Shown piece by piece: positions 1 through 9,327 of a stretch of DNA of 64,000 nucleotides. Both the position numbers and the translations under genes were made by a program. The DNA is taken from NCBI RefSeq assembly GCF_016899935.1, contig NZ_JACJJK010000007.1:44701-108700 (forward strand), read 5' to 3'. Source of the DNA: Olsenella uli (GTDB lineage Bacteria; Actinomycetota; Coriobacteriia; Coriobacteriales; Atopobiaceae). Numbering within the stretch: position 1 is the first letter of the stretch; every line of letters begins with the position of its first letter. The notes under the pieces are model-generated. The model did no database searches, was not told the DNA's origin, and worked only from the letters and a program-made list of their open reading frames with translations.

Positions 1-282
1 GAAGACCACGTTGTCGAGGCGGCACTCGAGCAGGCTCATCAGGTTGTCACCGGTGATGCCCTCGCGCTTCATGGCGAGGACGTAGTAGTGACGGAACTGC
101 TTCTCGAGCACGCCGTAGATGAACTTGGCCTTCTGCTTCTCGCGGAGCTGGATGCCGTACTCGCTCTCCTGGCGGCGACGGCGCTTGGGCTCGCGGTTGG
201 AGGTCTTGTTGATGCCCATCACGACGGGGTCGATGCCGAGCTGACGGCACCTCTTGAGGACCGGGGTCCTATCGATAGCCAT
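1..282 (-). CDS. rpsD: 30S ribosomal protein S4 (partial, N-terminal part)
   Basis: This is the first 94 residues of S4, a primary binder of 16S rRNA and a translational autoregulator of the alpha operon in many bacteria; the C-terminal part lies beyond the left edge. The translation starts [18 protein letters not shown] and continues with the basic stretch [20 protein letters not shown] and the [15 protein letters not shown] region typical of S4. An AGGAGG ribosome site lies 7 nt before the ATG. The zinc cysteines seen in some S4 proteins are absent. It follows rpsK closely, so it should be co-transcribed with infA, rpmJ, rpsM and rpsK. Confidence 0.95.
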   Translation of the reverse strand, partial: MAIDRTPVLKRCRQLGIDPVVMGINKTSNREPKRRRRQESEYGIQLREKQKAKFIYGVLEKQFRHYYVLAMKREGITGDNLMSLLECRLDNVVF

Positions 283-297
283 TGATATTCCTCCTAG

Positions 298-699
298 CTA
301 CACGCGGCGACGCTTGCTCAGACGGCAACCGTTGTGCGCGATGGGGGTCTTGTCCTGGATGCCCGACACCTCGAGGCCGGCGGCCTGCAGGGAGCGGATG
401 GCGGTCTCGCGGCCGGAGCCGGGGCCCTTGACGAACACGGCGACCTTGTGCAGGCCGTGCTCCATGGCCGCCTTCGCGGCGGCCTCGGCGGCGAGCTGCG
501 CGGCGAACGGCGTGGACTTACGGGAGCCCTTGAAGCCGACGGTGCCGCCGGACTGCCAGGAGATCACGTTGCCCTGGGGATCGGTGATCGAGACGATCGT
601 GTTGTTGAACGTGCTCTTGATGTGGGCCTGGCCCACGGCGATGTTCTTGCGCTCGGAGCGGCGCACGCGGGTGGTGCGCTGGTTCTTCTTCTGCGGCAT
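298..699 (-). CDS. rpsK: 30S ribosomal protein S11
   Basis: S11 lies in the platform of the 30S subunit, near the Shine-Dalgarno helix. The 133-residue protein has the family's usual length, the conserved [13 protein letters not shown] segment and a basic C-terminus ending [12 protein letters not shown] (many homologues read HNGCRPPKRRRV). It is 10 nt downstream of rpsM and 15 nt upstream of rpsD in the alpha-operon order. Confidence 0.97.
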   Translation of the reverse strand: MPQKKNQRTTRVRRSERKNIAVGQAHIKSTFNNTIVSITDPQGNVISWQSGGTVGFKGSRKSTPFAAQLAAEAAAKAAMEHGLHKVAVFVKGPGSGRETAIRSLQAAGLEVSGIQDKTPIAHNGCRLSKRRRV

Positions 700-709
700 T
701 GTCTACTCC

Positions 710-1081
710 CTAGCCCCTCTTCTTGGCACCGATCTGACGCTTCTTGCCCTTGCGGGTGCGAGCGTTGGTGTGGGTGCGCTGACCGTGGACAGGAAGGCCC
801 TTGCGGTGACGGAGGCCGCGGTAGCAGCCGATCTCCATCAGACGGGCGGTGTTCTGACGAACCTCGCGGCGAAGGTCACCCTCGGTGGTGTAGTTGGCGT
901 CGATGAAGTCACGGATCTTGGTGACCTCGTCCTCCGTCAGGTCCTTCACGCGGGTATCGGGGTTGACACCGGTCTCCGCGCAAATCTTGGTGGCGCGGGT
1001 CTGGCCGATGCCGAAGATGTAGGTGAGTCCGACCTCGACGCGCTTGTCACGCGGCAGGTCGACGCCGTTGATACGGGCCAA
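710..1081 (-). CDS. rpsM: 30S ribosomal protein S13
   Basis: S13 sits in the head of the small subunit and forms inter-subunit bridges. The 123-residue product begins [20 protein letters not shown] and has the GIGQTRA helix-hairpin-helix-like segment and the basic tail [13 protein letters not shown] that contacts tRNA. Its start is 15 nt downstream of the rpmJ stop. Confidence 0.97.
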   Translation of the reverse strand: MARINGVDLPRDKRVEVGLTYIFGIGQTRATKICAETGVNPDTRVKDLTEDEVTKIRDFIDANYTTEGDLRREVRQNTARLMEIGCYRGLRHRKGLPVHGQRTHTNARTRKGKKRQIGAKKRG

Positions 1082-1096
1082 CTTGGAGCTCCTTCC

Positions 1097-1210
1097 TTAG
1101 CCCTGACGCTGCTTGTGGCGCGGGTTCTCGCAGATGACGTAAACCTTGCCATGGCGACGAATGACCTTGCACTTGTCGCACATCTTCTTGACCGAAGGAC
1201 GTACCTTCAT
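1097..1210 (-). CDS. rpmJ: 50S ribosomal protein L36
   Basis: L36 is a tiny zinc-binding large-subunit protein. The 37-residue translation starts [21 protein letters not shown] and ends [10 protein letters not shown]. Cys11, Cys14, Cys27 and His32 form the zinc site, so this is the zinc-containing (C+) form. AGGAAG precedes the ATG by a few bases. It lies between infA and rpsM, its usual place in Gram-positive and actinobacterial alpha operons. Confidence 0.95.
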   Translation of the reverse strand: MKVRPSVKKMCDKCKVIRRHGKVYVICENPRHKQRQG

Positions 1211-1295
1211 GCGTCTTCCTTCCGGTAGTGCTGATACGAACTATCTCCTCGCCCAGCCGCTGGCGTGAATATCCACAGCTGAAGAGCGGGCGCGC

Positions 1296-1514
1296 CTACT
1301 TGTAGCGGTAGGTGATGCGCCCCCTCGTGAGGTCGTAGGGAGAGATCTCCACGACGACCCGGTCGCCCGGGAGGATGCGGATGTAGTTCATCCGAATCTT
1401 TCCCGAGATGGTGCAGAGAATGGTCTTACCGTTCTCGAGCTCAACGTTGAACATGGCGTTGGGCAGGGGCTCGACGACCTTGCCCTCCAGCTCGATTGCG
1501 TCCTGCTTGCTCAA
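1296..1514 (-). CDS. infA: Translation initiation factor IF-1
   Basis: IF-1 blocks the A site during initiation. From a TTG start the protein is 72 residues, a single OB fold beginning (M)[18 protein letters not shown] and ending [12 protein letters not shown], exactly the usual family length. The open frame continues upstream, but the TTG is preceded by a GGAGAGGGCGAGG purine run and gives the conserved N-terminus, so the longer reading is rejected. It is the first gene after a 120-nt gap from map and has its own candidate promoter. Confidence 0.95.
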   Translation of the reverse strand: MSKQDAIELEGKVVEPLPNAMFNVELENGKTILCTISGKIRMNYIRILPGDRVVVEISPYDLTRGRITYRYK

Positions 1515-1548
1515 ATCCTCGCCCTCTCCACTCCGACAGCGACCTAAC

Positions 1549-1577
1549 ATCATACCTAAAATCCATGAGCGTTCCAC
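1549..1577 (-). promoter_or_regulatory. Candidate promoter of infA-rpmJ-rpsM-rpsK-rpsD
   Basis: On the minus strand, GTGGAA is separated by 17 nt from a good -10 hexamer TATGAT, 35 nt before the infA TTG. The -35 is weak. The GGCGCC-rich sequence just upstream can form a small hairpin after map. Confidence 0.5.
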
Positions 1578-1634
1578 ACGGCGCCGTCGGCGCTGCATGA
1601 GACGCACACAAGAGACCCCGTTGCGGGACCCCCG

Positions 1635-2426
1635 TTACTCGTCCGTGCCGCCCTGCATGGGGCACCACGGGCCCTTCTCGTCCTGGGTGAGAATGACCGG
1701 GCCGTCCTCGGTGACGGCGACGGTGTTCTCGTAGTGCGCGGCGGGCAAGCCGTCGTCGGTTACGACCGTCCACGCGTTGGGCAGCGTGTGGCAGCGGTAG
1801 GTCCCGAGCGTGATCATCGGCTCGATGGCGATGACCATGCCAGCCTGCAGCTTGACGCCCCGGCCGCGCTTGCCGTAGTTGCGGACCTCGGGCTCCTCGT
1901 GCATCACGCGCCCGACGCCGTGACCCACGTAGTCACGGACCACGCCGTAGCCGTGGGACTCGGCGAGCTCCTGGACCGCCGCGCCGATGTCACCGAGGTG
2001 GTTGCCCGGCACGGCCTGCTCGATGGCCGCCTTCAGGCAGTCGCGGGTGACCTCGCACAGCGCGCGCCACTCCTCGCAGGGGGTGCCGACGTAGAAGGTC
2101 CAGGCGTTGTCGCCGACCCAGCCCTGGTAGGTGGCGCCGGTGTCGATGGAGACGATGTCGCCCTCCTGGAGGACGACACCCTTGGAGGGGATGCCGTGGA
2201 CGATCTGCTCGTTCACGGACGAGCAGACGCTGCCGGGGAAGCCGCCGTACCCCTTGAAGGTGGGAACGGCGCCGTGGAGCCTGATGAAGCCCTCCACCAC
2301 CTGGTCGATCTCCATGGTGGTGACGCCGGGCCTCACCAGGCTGCCGGCACGACGAAGGGCCGCCTTGGACAGAGCCCCGGCGGCCTTCATCTGCTCGATC
2401 TGCTCAGGTGTCTTGATCTTGATCAT
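1635..2426 (-). CDS. map: Methionine aminopeptidase, type I
   Basis: It removes the N-terminal methionine from new proteins as a two-metal hydrolase. The 263 residues form one pita-bread domain; visible metal ligands are the Asp of DIVSIDTGATYQGWVGDNA, the His of GHGVGRVMHEEPEV, and the Glu of AIEPMITLG, with the last Glu near ENTVAVTEDGPVILT. There is no zinc-finger extension. Its ATG overlaps the adk stop by 4 nt (ATGA), implying translational coupling. The adk-map-infA order is the standard arrangement in Gram-positive bacteria. Confidence 0.96.
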   Translation of the reverse strand: MIKIKTPEQIEQMKAAGALSKAALRRAGSLVRPGVTTMEIDQVVEGFIRLHGAVPTFKGYGGFPGSVCSSVNEQIVHGIPSKGVVLQEGDIVSIDTGATYQGWVGDNAWTFYVGTPCEEWRALCEVTRDCLKAAIEQAVPGNHLGDIGAAVQELAESHGYGVVRDYVGHGVGRVMHEEPEVRNYGKRGRGVKLQAGMVIAIEPMITLGTYRCHTLPNAWTVVTDDGLPAAHYENTVAVTEDGPVILTQDEKGPWCPMQGGTDE

Positions 2427-3049
2427 AGACCGAGAAGGACCTTGACGTCGGCATAGACCTCGTCGACCGGACGGTCCCCGTCAACCTCCTTGAGAATCGA
2501 GTGGCCCCGGTAGTACTCGACGAGCGGGGCGGTCTGGGACTGGTAGACGTCGAGGCGGTGCTGGATCGTCTCGGGCTTGTCGTCGTCGCGCTGATACATC
2601 TCGCCGCCGCAGCGCGGGCAGACGTCCACGCCGGCAGGGGCGGTGTAGCCGCAGGAGCGGCAGGTGCGACGCGAGCTCAGGCGCTCGACGATGACGTCGG
2701 GCTCCACGGAGACGAGCAGCGCCGCGTCGAGGGTGCGGCCCATGGCGGCAAGCTCGGAGTCGAGCGTCACAGCCTGCGCGGTGTTGCGCGGGAAGCCGTC
2801 GAGGATGAAGCCCTTCTGGGCGTCGTCGGCCTCGAGGCGCTCCTTGACCAGGTCGATGACCAGGTCGTCGGGGACGAGCTTGCCCTCGTCCATGTAGCCC
2901 TTGGCCTTCTTGCCGAGCTTGGAGCCCTCCTTGATGGCGGCACGCAGGAGGTCGCCGGTGGAGATGTGGGCCAGGCCGTACTCAGCCACGAGCTTCTGTG
3001 CCTGGGTTCCCTTGCCCGCTCCGGGGGCGCCGAGAAGAACGATGTTCAT
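2423..3049 (-). CDS. adk: Adenylate kinase with zinc-binding LID
   Basis: It catalyses AMP + ATP to 2 ADP. The 208-residue protein starts MNIVLLGAPGAGKGTQAQKL, which contains the P-loop GAPGAGKGT. The LID carries CRSCG (C-x2-C) and CPRCGG (C-x2-C), so the long zinc-stabilised LID form is present. DGFPRN, the AMP-site motif, is intact. It is 52 nt downstream of secY and coupled to map. Confidence 0.97.
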   Translation of the reverse strand: MNIVLLGAPGAGKGTQAQKLVAEYGLAHISTGDLLRAAIKEGSKLGKKAKGYMDEGKLVPDDLVIDLVKERLEADDAQKGFILDGFPRNTAQAVTLDSELAAMGRTLDAALLVSVEPDVIVERLSSRRTCRSCGYTAPAGVDVCPRCGGEMYQRDDDKPETIQHRLDVYQSQTAPLVEYYRGHSILKEVDGDRPVDEVYADVKVLLGL

Positions 3050-3101
3050 GATGCGGACCGCCTTTCCTAGCTTGCTGACCTGACCGTGCCGACGACGGGC
3101 C

Positions 3102-4379
3102 CTACTTGAAGAACCCGTCGTAGTTGTGCATCTTGAGCTGGCTCTCGATGGAGGAGAGCGTGTCCATGGCGACGCCGACCATGATCAGGACCGACGTGCC
3201 GCCAAACGCCTGGATGAGCGAGTTGCCCGTGAACCAGAAGATGATCGTGGGGACCACGGCGAGGACGGCCATGAACAGCGCGCCCGGCAGCGTCACGTGG
3301 TCGATGGCGCTCTTGATGTAGGCGGCGGTGGCGGCGCCCGGACGGACGCCCGGGATGAAGCCGCCCTGCTTGCGCAGCTGGTCCGCCGTCTCGGTGGGGT
3401 TGAAGACCATCGATGAGTAGAAGTACGCAAAGGCGACGATCAGCACCACCGAGAGCACCCAGTTGATCCAGCCCGAGGAGAGCGCGTTGGCAAAGCCCTG
3501 GACCCAGTCAACGCCGGGGAAGAAGACCGCCAGCTGCGCCGGCAGGTACAGGATCGCCGAGGCGAAGATGATCGGGACGACGCCGGCCGTGTTGACCTTG
3601 ATCGGCAGGTAGGTGGCCTGGCCGCCCATCATGCGACGGCCCACGACGCGCTTGGCGTACTGGATGGGGATGCGGCGCTGGCCGCGCTCCACGAAGACGA
3701 TGATCGGGATGATCGCCAGGATGACCAGCAGGGTCACCACGGTGAGCACGACGTTTCCCGTCCCCGTGACCGAGGAGATGAGTGACGTGGGCAGGCCCGA
3801 CATGATGTTCGCGAAGATGATGAGCGACATGCCGTTGCCGACGCCGCGCTGCGTGATGATCTCGCCGAGCCACATGATGATCATCGCGCCGACGACCATC
3901 GTGAAGACGACCATGACGTCGAGAAGGGCCTCGGGGGCGCCGGCGTCAGCGAGGCTCACGCCGTAGCTGCGGAACAGGAACAGGTAGCCGATGGCGTTGA
4001 GCAGGGCGAGGCCGATCGTCAGGTAGCGCGTGTACTGCGTGATCCTGCGCTGGCCGGCCTCGCCCTCCTTGGCGAGCTCGCCGAGGGACGGAATCACGGC
4101 CTGCAGCAGCTGCAGAATGATCTGCGCCGTGATGTAGGGCATGATTCCGAGGCTGAACACCGACATGCGGGAGAGTGCTCCGCCCGAGAACAGGTTGAGC
4201 ACCGCCATGGCGCCGCTCGAGGAGAGGCCGGCCTGGTAGGCGCCGAGCAGATCCTGGAACGGCGCGCCCGGAACGGGCAGATAGGCACCGAAGCGATACA
4301 GCAGCAGAATGGCCGCCGTCAGGAGCAGCTTCTGCCTGAGTTCCGGAACGCGAAACGCGTTGGCGATTCCCTTTAGCAC
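3102..4379 (-). CDS. secY: Protein translocase subunit SecY
   Basis: SecY is the channel of the Sec translocon. The 425-residue sequence has ten hydrophobic spans and the conserved loop [20 protein letters not shown]. It starts [18 protein letters not shown], with its first codons overlapping the last 7 nt of rplO. This coupling and the place at the end of the spc operon are standard. Its partner SecE is encoded separately at 48004-48402. Confidence 0.97.
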   Translation of the reverse strand: MLKGIANAFRVPELRQKLLLTAAILLLYRFGAYLPVPGAPFQDLLGAYQAGLSSSGAMAVLNLFSGGALSRMSVFSLGIMPYITAQIILQLLQAVIPSLGELAKEGEAGQRRITQYTRYLTIGLALLNAIGYLFLFRSYGVSLADAGAPEALLDVMVVFTMVVGAMIIMWLGEIITQRGVGNGMSLIIFANIMSGLPTSLISSVTGTGNVVLTVVTLLVILAIIPIIVFVERGQRRIPIQYAKRVVGRRMMGGQATYLPIKVNTAGVVPIIFASAILYLPAQLAVFFPGVDWVQGFANALSSGWINWVLSVVLIVAFAYFYSSMVFNPTETADQLRKQGGFIPGVRPGAATAAYIKSAIDHVTLPGALFMAVLAVVPTIIFWFTGNSLIQAFGGTSVLIMVGVAMDTLSSIESQLKMHNYDGFFK

Positions 4380-4822
4380 GCCTGCTCGACCTTTCCTCCG
4401 GCCGCCTCGATCTTGGCCTGGGCAGAGGCGGAGACCTTGTCCACCTTGACGGTCAGCTTCTTGGTGAGCTCGCCGTCGCCGAGGACCTTCACGGGAACAT
4501 AGTTGTACTTGATGACGCCCTTGGCAACCAGGGAATCGGCGTCGACGGTCTCGCCGTCGGCGAACAGCGCGTCGAGACGGGCGACGTTCACCGGGGCGTA
4601 CTCCACGCGGTTGTGGTTCTTAAAGCCGGGGAGCTTGGGGAGGCGCATCGCGAGCGGCTGCTGGCCGCCCTCGAAGCCCTTGCCCTTGCCGCCGCCGGAG
4701 CGGGAGAGCTGGCCCTTGGTGCCTCGGCCGGCGGTGGTGCCGTGACCGGACGAGTTGCCGCGTCCGATGCGCTTGCGGTTCTTGCGCGAGCCCTCAGCGG
4801 GACGCAGATCGTTGAGCTGCAT
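4373..4822 (-). CDS. rplO: 50S ribosomal protein L15
   Basis: L15 is a late-assembly large-subunit protein. The 149-residue product has the basic glycine-rich N-terminus ([20 protein letters not shown], then [13 protein letters not shown]) and the conserved [18 protein letters not shown] segment. It overlaps secY by 7 nt and follows rpmD by 9 nt. Confidence 0.97.
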   Translation of the reverse strand: MQLNDLRPAEGSRKNRKRIGRGNSSGHGTTAGRGTKGQLSRSGGGKGKGFEGGQQPLAMRLPKLPGFKNHNRVEYAPVNVARLDALFADGETVDADSLVAKGVIKYNYVPVKVLGDGELTKKLTVKVDKVSASAQAKIEAAGGKVEQAC

Positions 4823-4831
4823 GAGTGACTC

Positions 4832-5017
4832 CTAGTTCTCTTCCACGACGACAAGGTGCTTGACCTTGAAGATCATTCCACGGATGCTCGGGTTGTCCGG
4901 CTGCTCCACGACGTCGCCGATCTTGCGGAGACCGAGGGCGCGGCAGGTGGCCGTCTGATCCTTCTTGACGGAGGCCACGGCGCTGCGGACGAGCTTGATC
5001 TTGAGGGACTGAGCCAT
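4832..5017 (-). CDS. rpmD: 50S ribosomal protein L30
   Basis: A 61-residue L30 with the short bacterial form: [20 protein letters not shown], then [24 protein letters not shown]. It is separated by only 2 nt from rpsE and 9 nt from rplO, in normal spc order. Confidence 0.95.
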   Translation of the reverse strand: MAQSLKIKLVRSAVASVKKDQTATCRALGLRKIGDVVEQPDNPSIRGMIFKVKHLVVVEEN

Positions 5018-5019
5018 CG

Positions 5020-5541
5020 TTAGTTCTCCTTCCCGGCGAACATCTCGCTGACCGTGATGCCGCGGCGCTCGGCGGTCTGAGCGGGGCTGGAGAGCTCCTT
5101 GAGGCCCTCGGCGGCGGCCTTGATGATGTTCATGGCGTTGTTGGTGCCGAGGGACTTAGAGAGCACGTTGGTGATGCCAGCGAGCTCGAAGAGCGGGCGG
5201 ACGGGGCCGCCGGCGATGACGCCGGTACCCTCGATGGCCGGCTTGATCAGCACGTGGCCGGCGCCGTAGTGGCCCTCGACCGTGTGCGGGATGGTGCCCG
5301 CCTCGGTGACGGGGACGTGGAACATGTTCTTCTTGGCGTCCTCGACGCCCTTGGAAATGGCCAGGGGCACCTCGGCGGACTTGCCCATGCCGAGGCCCAC
5401 GTTGCCCTTGCCGTCACCCACGACGACGAGCGCGACGAGGGACATGCGACGGCCGCCCTTGACGGTCTTGGAGACGCGGTGGATGAAGACGACGCGCTCC
5501 TGAAGATCCGTGTCCTGCTGGCGCTTGCGATCTCGTGCCAT
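5020..5541 (-). CDS. rpsE: 30S ribosomal protein S5
   Basis: S5 helps secure decoding accuracy and is a site of spectinomycin-resistance and ram mutations. The 173-residue protein has the N-terminal double-stranded-RNA-binding-like domain ([20 protein letters not shown]) and the C-terminal domain with [19 protein letters not shown]. The spectinomycin loop ([10 protein letters not shown]) looks wild type. Confidence 0.96.
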   Translation of the reverse strand: MARDRKRQQDTDLQERVVFIHRVSKTVKGGRRMSLVALVVVGDGKGNVGLGMGKSAEVPLAISKGVEDAKKNMFHVPVTEAGTIPHTVEGHYGAGHVLIKPAIEGTGVIAGGPVRPLFELAGITNVLSKSLGTNNAMNIIKAAAEGLKELSSPAQTAERRGITVSEMFAGKEN

Positions 5542-5550
5542 TGAATCCTC

Positions 5551-5919
5551 CTAGAACTTCAGGCCCGCGTTACGGGCACCGTCTGCCAGAGCCTTGACAC
5601 GGCCGTGATAGATGCGACCACCGCGGTCGAAGGTGACCTCGGTGACGCCCTTCTCGACGGCGCGCTTGCCCACGAGCTCGCCCACGAACTCGGCGGCCTC
5701 CTTGTTGGAGCCGATCTTGCCCGTGGCGCGGAACTCCGGGTCGAGGGTCGAGGCAGAGCAGATGGTCTTGCCGTCGGCGTCATCGATGACCTGAGCGTAG
5801 ATGTTTGCGTTGGTGCGGTGCACGCTGAGGCGCGGACGCTCAGCGGTGCCGAAGATCTTGGCGCGGACGCGGCGCTCGCGGCGCTTGAGACCGGCCTTCT
5901 TCGCCTGCTGCTTGTTCAT
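5551..5919 (-). CDS. rplR: 50S ribosomal protein L18
   Basis: L18 binds 5S rRNA together with L5. The 122-residue protein has the arginine-rich start ([20 protein letters not shown]) and ends [20 protein letters not shown], then AGLKF. The gap to rplF is 59 nt and holds nothing that I recognise. Confidence 0.96.
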   Translation of the reverse strand: MNKQQAKKAGLKRRERRVRAKIFGTAERPRLSVHRTNANIYAQVIDDADGKTICSASTLDPEFRATGKIGSNKEAAEFVGELVGKRAVEKGVTEVTFDRGGRIYHGRVKALADGARNAGLKF

Positions 5920-5978
5920 TCCTTCTCCTTAGACGTGCCGCCACCTGACGGGGTGACGGTCTTTTGTAAGCCTCGAGG

Positions 5979-6515
5979 CTACTTGGCGGCCTTGCCGAGC
6001 TTCCTGCGGATGTGCTCGCCCTCGTAGTGGATGCCCTTGCCCTTGTACGGCTCGGGCGGGCGCTTCATGCGGATCTCGGCCGCGACCTGGCCGACCTGCT
6101 CCTTGGAGATGCCCTTGACGGTGATGTGGGTGTTGTCGGGCACCTCGAAGGTGATGTTGTCGGGGGCCGGGTAGAGCACCGGGTGGGAGTAGCCGAGGGA
6201 GAGGTCGAGGTCCTTGCCCTTGAGCGCGGCACGGTAGCCGACGCCGGTGAGCTCGAGCTTCTTCTCGAAGCCCTCGGAGACGCCCACGACCATGTTGTGG
6301 AGCAGGGTGCGGGTGAGGCCCTGCTGGGCGTTGGAGGCGGTGGACTCGTCCACGCGGACGACGTGGAGCTCCTCGCCCTCCTCCTTGATCTCGACGAGCT
6401 CAGAGAAGGTGCGGGTGAGCTCGCCCTTGCCACCCTTGACGGTGACGGTGGAACCGTTGACTGTCACAGTGACTCCGGCCGGAACCTGGACAGGCTGCTT
6501 ACCAATACGAGACAC
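5979..6515 (-). CDS. rplF: 50S ribosomal protein L6
   Basis: L6 contacts the sarcin-ricin loop where translation factors bind. The 178-residue protein starts MSRIGKQPVQVPAGVTVTVN and has two repeats of the L6 fold, ending with the conserved RMKRPPEPYKGKGIHYEGEH. Spacing to rpsH is 28 nt. Confidence 0.97.
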   Translation of the reverse strand: MSRIGKQPVQVPAGVTVTVNGSTVTVKGGKGELTRTFSELVEIKEEGEELHVVRVDESTASNAQQGLTRTLLHNMVVGVSEGFEKKLELTGVGYRAALKGKDLDLSLGYSHPVLYPAPDNITFEVPDNTHITVKGISKEQVGQVAAEIRMKRPPEPYKGKGIHYEGEHIRRKLGKAAK

Positions 6516-6543
6516 GGCTGTCTCCTTTCATTCCTGCCGAGAG

Positions 6544-6942
6544 TTACCAGACGTAGGCGATGACCTCGCCGCCGATGCCCAGCTTGCGGGCGTCGCGGTC
6601 GCACATCATGCCCTTGGAGGTGGAGATGACGGCGGTGCCGAGGCCGCCGAGCACGCGCGGGAGCTTGTCCGCGGTGGCGTAGATGCGCAGGCCGGGCTTG
6701 GAGATGCGACGGATGCCGCGAATCACCTTGGCGTGGCGAGCGCCGTACTTGAGCGTGACGTGGAGGGTCTTCTGCGGGGTGGTGTCCTCGACCTCGTAGC
6801 CCGCGATGTAGCCCTCCTCGCAGATGACGCGCGCAACCTCGACGAGCACCTTGGTCGAGGGCATGGACACCTCGGCCTTGTTGGCTGCGTTCGCGTTGCG
6901 GATGCGCGTCAGCATGTCGGAAATGGGATCAGTGATCTTCAT
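6544..6942 (-). CDS. rpsH: 30S ribosomal protein S8
   Basis: S8 binds the central domain of 16S rRNA and in E. coli represses the spc operon. The 132 residues include [18 protein letters not shown] and the conserved C-terminus [20 protein letters not shown], then IAYVW. Confidence 0.97.
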   Translation of the reverse strand: MKITDPISDMLTRIRNANAANKAEVSMPSTKVLVEVARVICEEGYIAGYEVEDTTPQKTLHVTLKYGARHAKVIRGIRRISKPGLRIYATADKLPRVLGGLGTAVISTSKGMMCDRDARKLGIGGEVIAYVW

Positions 6943-7030
6943 GGATCATTCTCCTTCGGTAATGATGAACCTGAGTGCCCGGTTCGCCCGCACCCGTGGC
7001 GCGTGCGCCTGGGCGCCAGAGCCCCGCGTC

Positions 7031-7216
7031 CTACCAGCTCGCCTTGCGGACGCCAGGAAGCTCGCCCTTGCTCGCAAGCTCGCGGAAGCACACGCGGCAG
7101 AGGCCGAACTTGCGATAGACGGAGTGGGGGCGCCCACAACGCTGGCAACGGTTCTGCTTGCGCGTCGAGAACTTCGGCTCGCGCTGAGCCTTGACGATCA
7201 TCGATGTCTTAGCCAC
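7031..7216 (-). CDS. rpsN: 30S ribosomal protein S14, zinc-binding short form
   Basis: A 61-residue type Z S14: [20 protein letters not shown], then the zinc pairs CQRC and CRVC. This short form is typical of Gram-positives and actinobacteria; zinc-free homologues are longer (about 100 residues). It is flanked by 65 nt (rplE side) and 88 nt (rpsH side) of unremarkable GC-rich spacer. Confidence 0.96.
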   Translation of the reverse strand: MAKTSMIVKAQREPKFSTRKQNRCQRCGRPHSVYRKFGLCRVCFRELASKGELPGVRKASW

Positions 7217-7281
7217 AAATCCTCCTTCAGTGCAATCCCGGGCACCCCGCCGGGGCGGGGCGTCCCTTGTTGGTATTCGAC

Positions 7282-7839
7282 CTACTCAGCCTTGAACGGG
7301 AAGTGGAAGGCGGACAGAAGCGCCTTGCCCTCCTCGTCAGTCTGGGCGGTGGTCACGATGGTGATGTCCATGCCGCGGGTGTGGTCGACCTTGTCGAAGT
7401 CGATCTCCGGGAAGATGAGCTGCTCGGTGACGCCCATCGAGAAGTTGCCGCGGCCGTCGAAGCTCTTCGGGGAGATGCCGCGGAAGTCGCGGATGCGCGG
7501 GATGGCGATGGAGATGAGGCGGTCGAAGAACTCCCACATGCGGTCGCCGCGCAGGGTGACCTTGGCGCCGATCGGCATGCCGGCGCGCAGGTGGAAGGTG
7601 GCAATGGACTTGCGGGCGTGGGTGATCAGCGGCTGCTGGCCGGTGATGGCGCGCAGGTCGGCGACCGCGCCGTCGATGGCCTTGGCGTCCGTGGCGGCCT
7701 CGCCGACGCCCATGTTCACCACGATCTTCTCGATCTTGGGGATCTGGTTGACGTTCTTGTAGCCAAACTGCTTCTGGAGCTCGTCACGCACGGTGGCGAA
7801 ATACTGCTCCTTGAGGCGCGGGACGTACTTGTCTGCCAT
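7282..7839 (-). CDS. rplE: 50S ribosomal protein L5
   Basis: L5 carries 5S rRNA and contacts P-site tRNA. The 185-residue product starts [20 protein letters not shown] and has the [11 protein letters not shown] and [16 protein letters not shown] motifs. An AAGGAG site precedes the ATG. Unusually it does not follow rplX directly: 430 nt of structured spacer with a hairpin and its own candidate promoter lie upstream, so rplE may begin a separate transcription unit. Confidence 0.97.
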   Translation of the reverse strand: MADKYVPRLKEQYFATVRDELQKQFGYKNVNQIPKIEKIVVNMGVGEAATDAKAIDGAVADLRAITGQQPLITHARKSIATFHLRAGMPIGAKVTLRGDRMWEFFDRLISIAIPRIRDFRGISPKSFDGRGNFSMGVTEQLIFPEIDFDKVDHTRGMDITIVTTAQTDEEGKALLSAFHFPFKAE

Positions 7840-7967
7840 GTCTACTCCTTAGATCCTGGGGTTCTCAGCGCGGGGTTTCCAACCTCGCGCCTCCCTGCCT
7901 TGGCGGGGCCGGGAGCCTTGTCACGCGGCCGAGGCAGAATCCTCCCCACCTACGGACGCAAGGAAAC

Positions 7968-7996
7968 ATATTACGCCCTTTCTCCACAAAAGGAAA
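7968..7996 (-). promoter_or_regulatory. Candidate promoter of rplE and the rest of the spc operon
   Basis: On the minus strand, TTTCCT is followed after 17 nt by TAATAT, a strong -10, about 130 nt before the rplE start. It lies downstream (in transcription order) of the hairpins that follow rplX, consistent with a fresh start after termination. The remaining leader to rplE is GC-rich with no recognised structure. Confidence 0.55.
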
Positions 7997-8033
7997 CGAC
8001 GAACTGCTCGGCACCGTTCCTGCACAAACCGCA

Positions 8034-8152
8034 CGTTCTTCTCGCCCGCCGCCTCCGCTCGTTGGGGCGCCAGTGCCAGAATTCCGCTTCTCGAAGCTAA
8101 AATCCGGCACTCTCTCCCCAACGAGCCAAATGACAGGGCGGTGAGAAGAACG
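8034..8152. repeat. Nested inverted repeat in the rplX-rplE spacer
   Basis: Outer arms CGTTCTTCTCGCCCGCC (8034-8050) and its near-complement (8137-8152) enclose inner arms CTCGTTGGGG (from 8058) and CCCCAACGAG (8116-8125). The inner arms continue imperfectly with AGTGCC opposite GGCACT around the near-palindromic centre GCTTCTCGAAGC. The outer arms carry the CTTCTCGCCC word seen in many other spacers of this window. Confidence 0.75.
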
Positions 8153-8178
8153 AACCCGAGCGCGTGCGTCTATACGAA

Positions 8179-8245
8179 GAGGCCCCCGGTTCATCGGAGA
8201 GAAGTTCCGCGTTGCGCACTTCTCGGAGATGAACCGGGGGGCCTC
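8179..8245. terminator. Long hairpin just after rplX
   Basis: Arms GAGGCCCCCGGTTCATC and its complement with one extra G, extended by an inner AGAAGT/ACTTCT pair, give a stem of roughly 27 bp around a 12-nt loop, 24 nt after the rplX stop. There is no clean U-run on the minus strand, so it could be a terminator, a processing site or a transcript-end stabiliser. Confidence 0.6.
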
Positions 8246-8269
8246 CCGGATGGCACTCAGGTCAGGCTC

Positions 8270-8587
8270 TTAGAACTGGGCGCCGCACTTCTTGCAGACG
8301 CGGACCTTGTCGCCCTTGTCGTTCACGTCATGGCCGACGCGGGTGGGCTTGCCGCACTTGGGGCAGACGAGCATGACGTTGGACACGTCGATCGCCGCCT
8401 CCTTCTCGACGAAGCCGCCCTGCTGGTTCTGGGCGTTGGGGCGGACGGCCTTCTTGACGACGGCGACGCCCTCGACGACGACCTTGCCCTCGGCGGGGAG
8501 GGCGCGGATGATCTGGCCCTCCTTGCCCTTGTCCTTGCCGGAGAGGACGACGACCTTGTCGCCCTTCTTCACGTTCATCTTCGCCAT
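8270..8587 (-). CDS. rplX: 50S ribosomal protein L24
   Basis: L24 starts large-subunit assembly. The product has an N-terminal KOW domain ([19 protein letters not shown]) and a C-terminal zinc-ribbon-like part with CPKCGKP and CKKCG. I chose the ATG at 8587 (105 residues) over a GTG two codons upstream because GGGAG is 9 nt from the ATG and only 3 nt from the GTG. It is followed by an exceptional 430-nt spacer instead of rplE. Confidence 0.95.
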   Translation of the reverse strand: MAKMNVKKGDKVVVLSGKDKGKEGQIIRALPAEGKVVVEGVAVVKKAVRPNAQNQQGGFVEKEAAIDVSNVMLVCPKCGKPTRVGHDVNDKGDKVRVCKKCGAQF

Positions 8588-8600
8588 ATTCACTCACTCC

Positions 8601-8969
8601 CTAGAGCGTCTCAGGCGCGAGCGAGACGATCTTCATGTACTTGTGGTCGCGGAGCTCACGAGCGACGGGCCCGAAGATACGGGTGCCCTTGGGCTCGCCC
8701 TCCTTGTCGACCAGCACGCAGGCGTTCTGGTCGAACTTGATGTAGCTGCCGTCCTTGCGACGGGTCTCCTTGGTGGTGCGCACGATGACGCAGCGGACGA
8801 TGTCGCCCTTCTTCACCGAGCCGCCCGGCGTGGCCTCCTGCACGGCGCCGATGATGACGTCGGCAAGACCCGCGTAGCGACGCTTGGAGCCACCGAGGAC
8901 CTTGACGCACTTGACGCGCTTCGCGCCGCTGTTGTCAGCGACGTTGAGCATGGTCTCCATCTGAATCAT
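8601..8969 (-). CDS. rplN: 50S ribosomal protein L14
   Basis: L14 forms an inter-subunit bridge and is the docking site of RsfS. From the ATG preceded by GGAGGAACACCA the protein has 122 residues, the usual length, beginning [20 protein letters not shown] and containing the [20 protein letters not shown] segment. A longer upstream reading lacks family similarity. Confidence 0.96.
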   Translation of the reverse strand: MIQMETMLNVADNSGAKRVKCVKVLGGSKRRYAGLADVIIGAVQEATPGGSVKKGDIVRCVIVRTTKETRRKDGSYIKFDQNACVLVDKEGEPKGTRIFGPVARELRDHKYMKIVSLAPETL

Positions 8970-9045
8970 TGGTGTTCCTCCGAACGTGTGCCTCCCAGAG
9001 GTGCGCCCGGACGCGCGGCGCACATGGGGAGCTCGTCACTGATAC

Positions 9046-9312
9046 TTACTTGGCGCGCTCGACGATCTCCACGAGACGCCAGCGCTTGGTCTTGGAGAGC
9101 GGGCGGCACTCCATGACGGTCACGAGGTCGCCGATGCCGCACTCGTTCTTCTCGTCGTGGGCGTGGAGCTTCTTCGAGATGGTCATCATCTTGCCGTACT
9201 TGGGGTGACGCTTGCGATAGTCGATCTTCACCGTGATGGACTTGTCGCCAGAGATGGAGACGACCGTCCCGGTGACGACCTTGCGCGCGTTCCTCTTCTC
9301 GGTCTCAGCCAT
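9046..9312 (-). CDS. rpsQ: 30S ribosomal protein S17
   Basis: S17 is an OB-fold primary 16S rRNA binder. The protein is 88 residues from [20 protein letters not shown], with the conserved [20 protein letters not shown]. The second ATG is preferred over the one two codons upstream because AGGAG is at an 8-nt spacing to it. The gap to rplN is 76 nt. Confidence 0.95.
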   Translation of the reverse strand: MAETEKRNARKVVTGTVVSISGDKSITVKIDYRKRHPKYGKMMTISKKLHAHDEKNECGIGDLVTVMECRPLSKTKRWRLVEIVERAK

Positions 9313-9327
9313 AGTCATATCTCCTGG

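Noticed and set aside
1296..1607. 103-residue IF-1
   Set aside because: The upstream 31 residues have no similarity and cross the predicted promoter; the TTG start gives the standard 72 residues.
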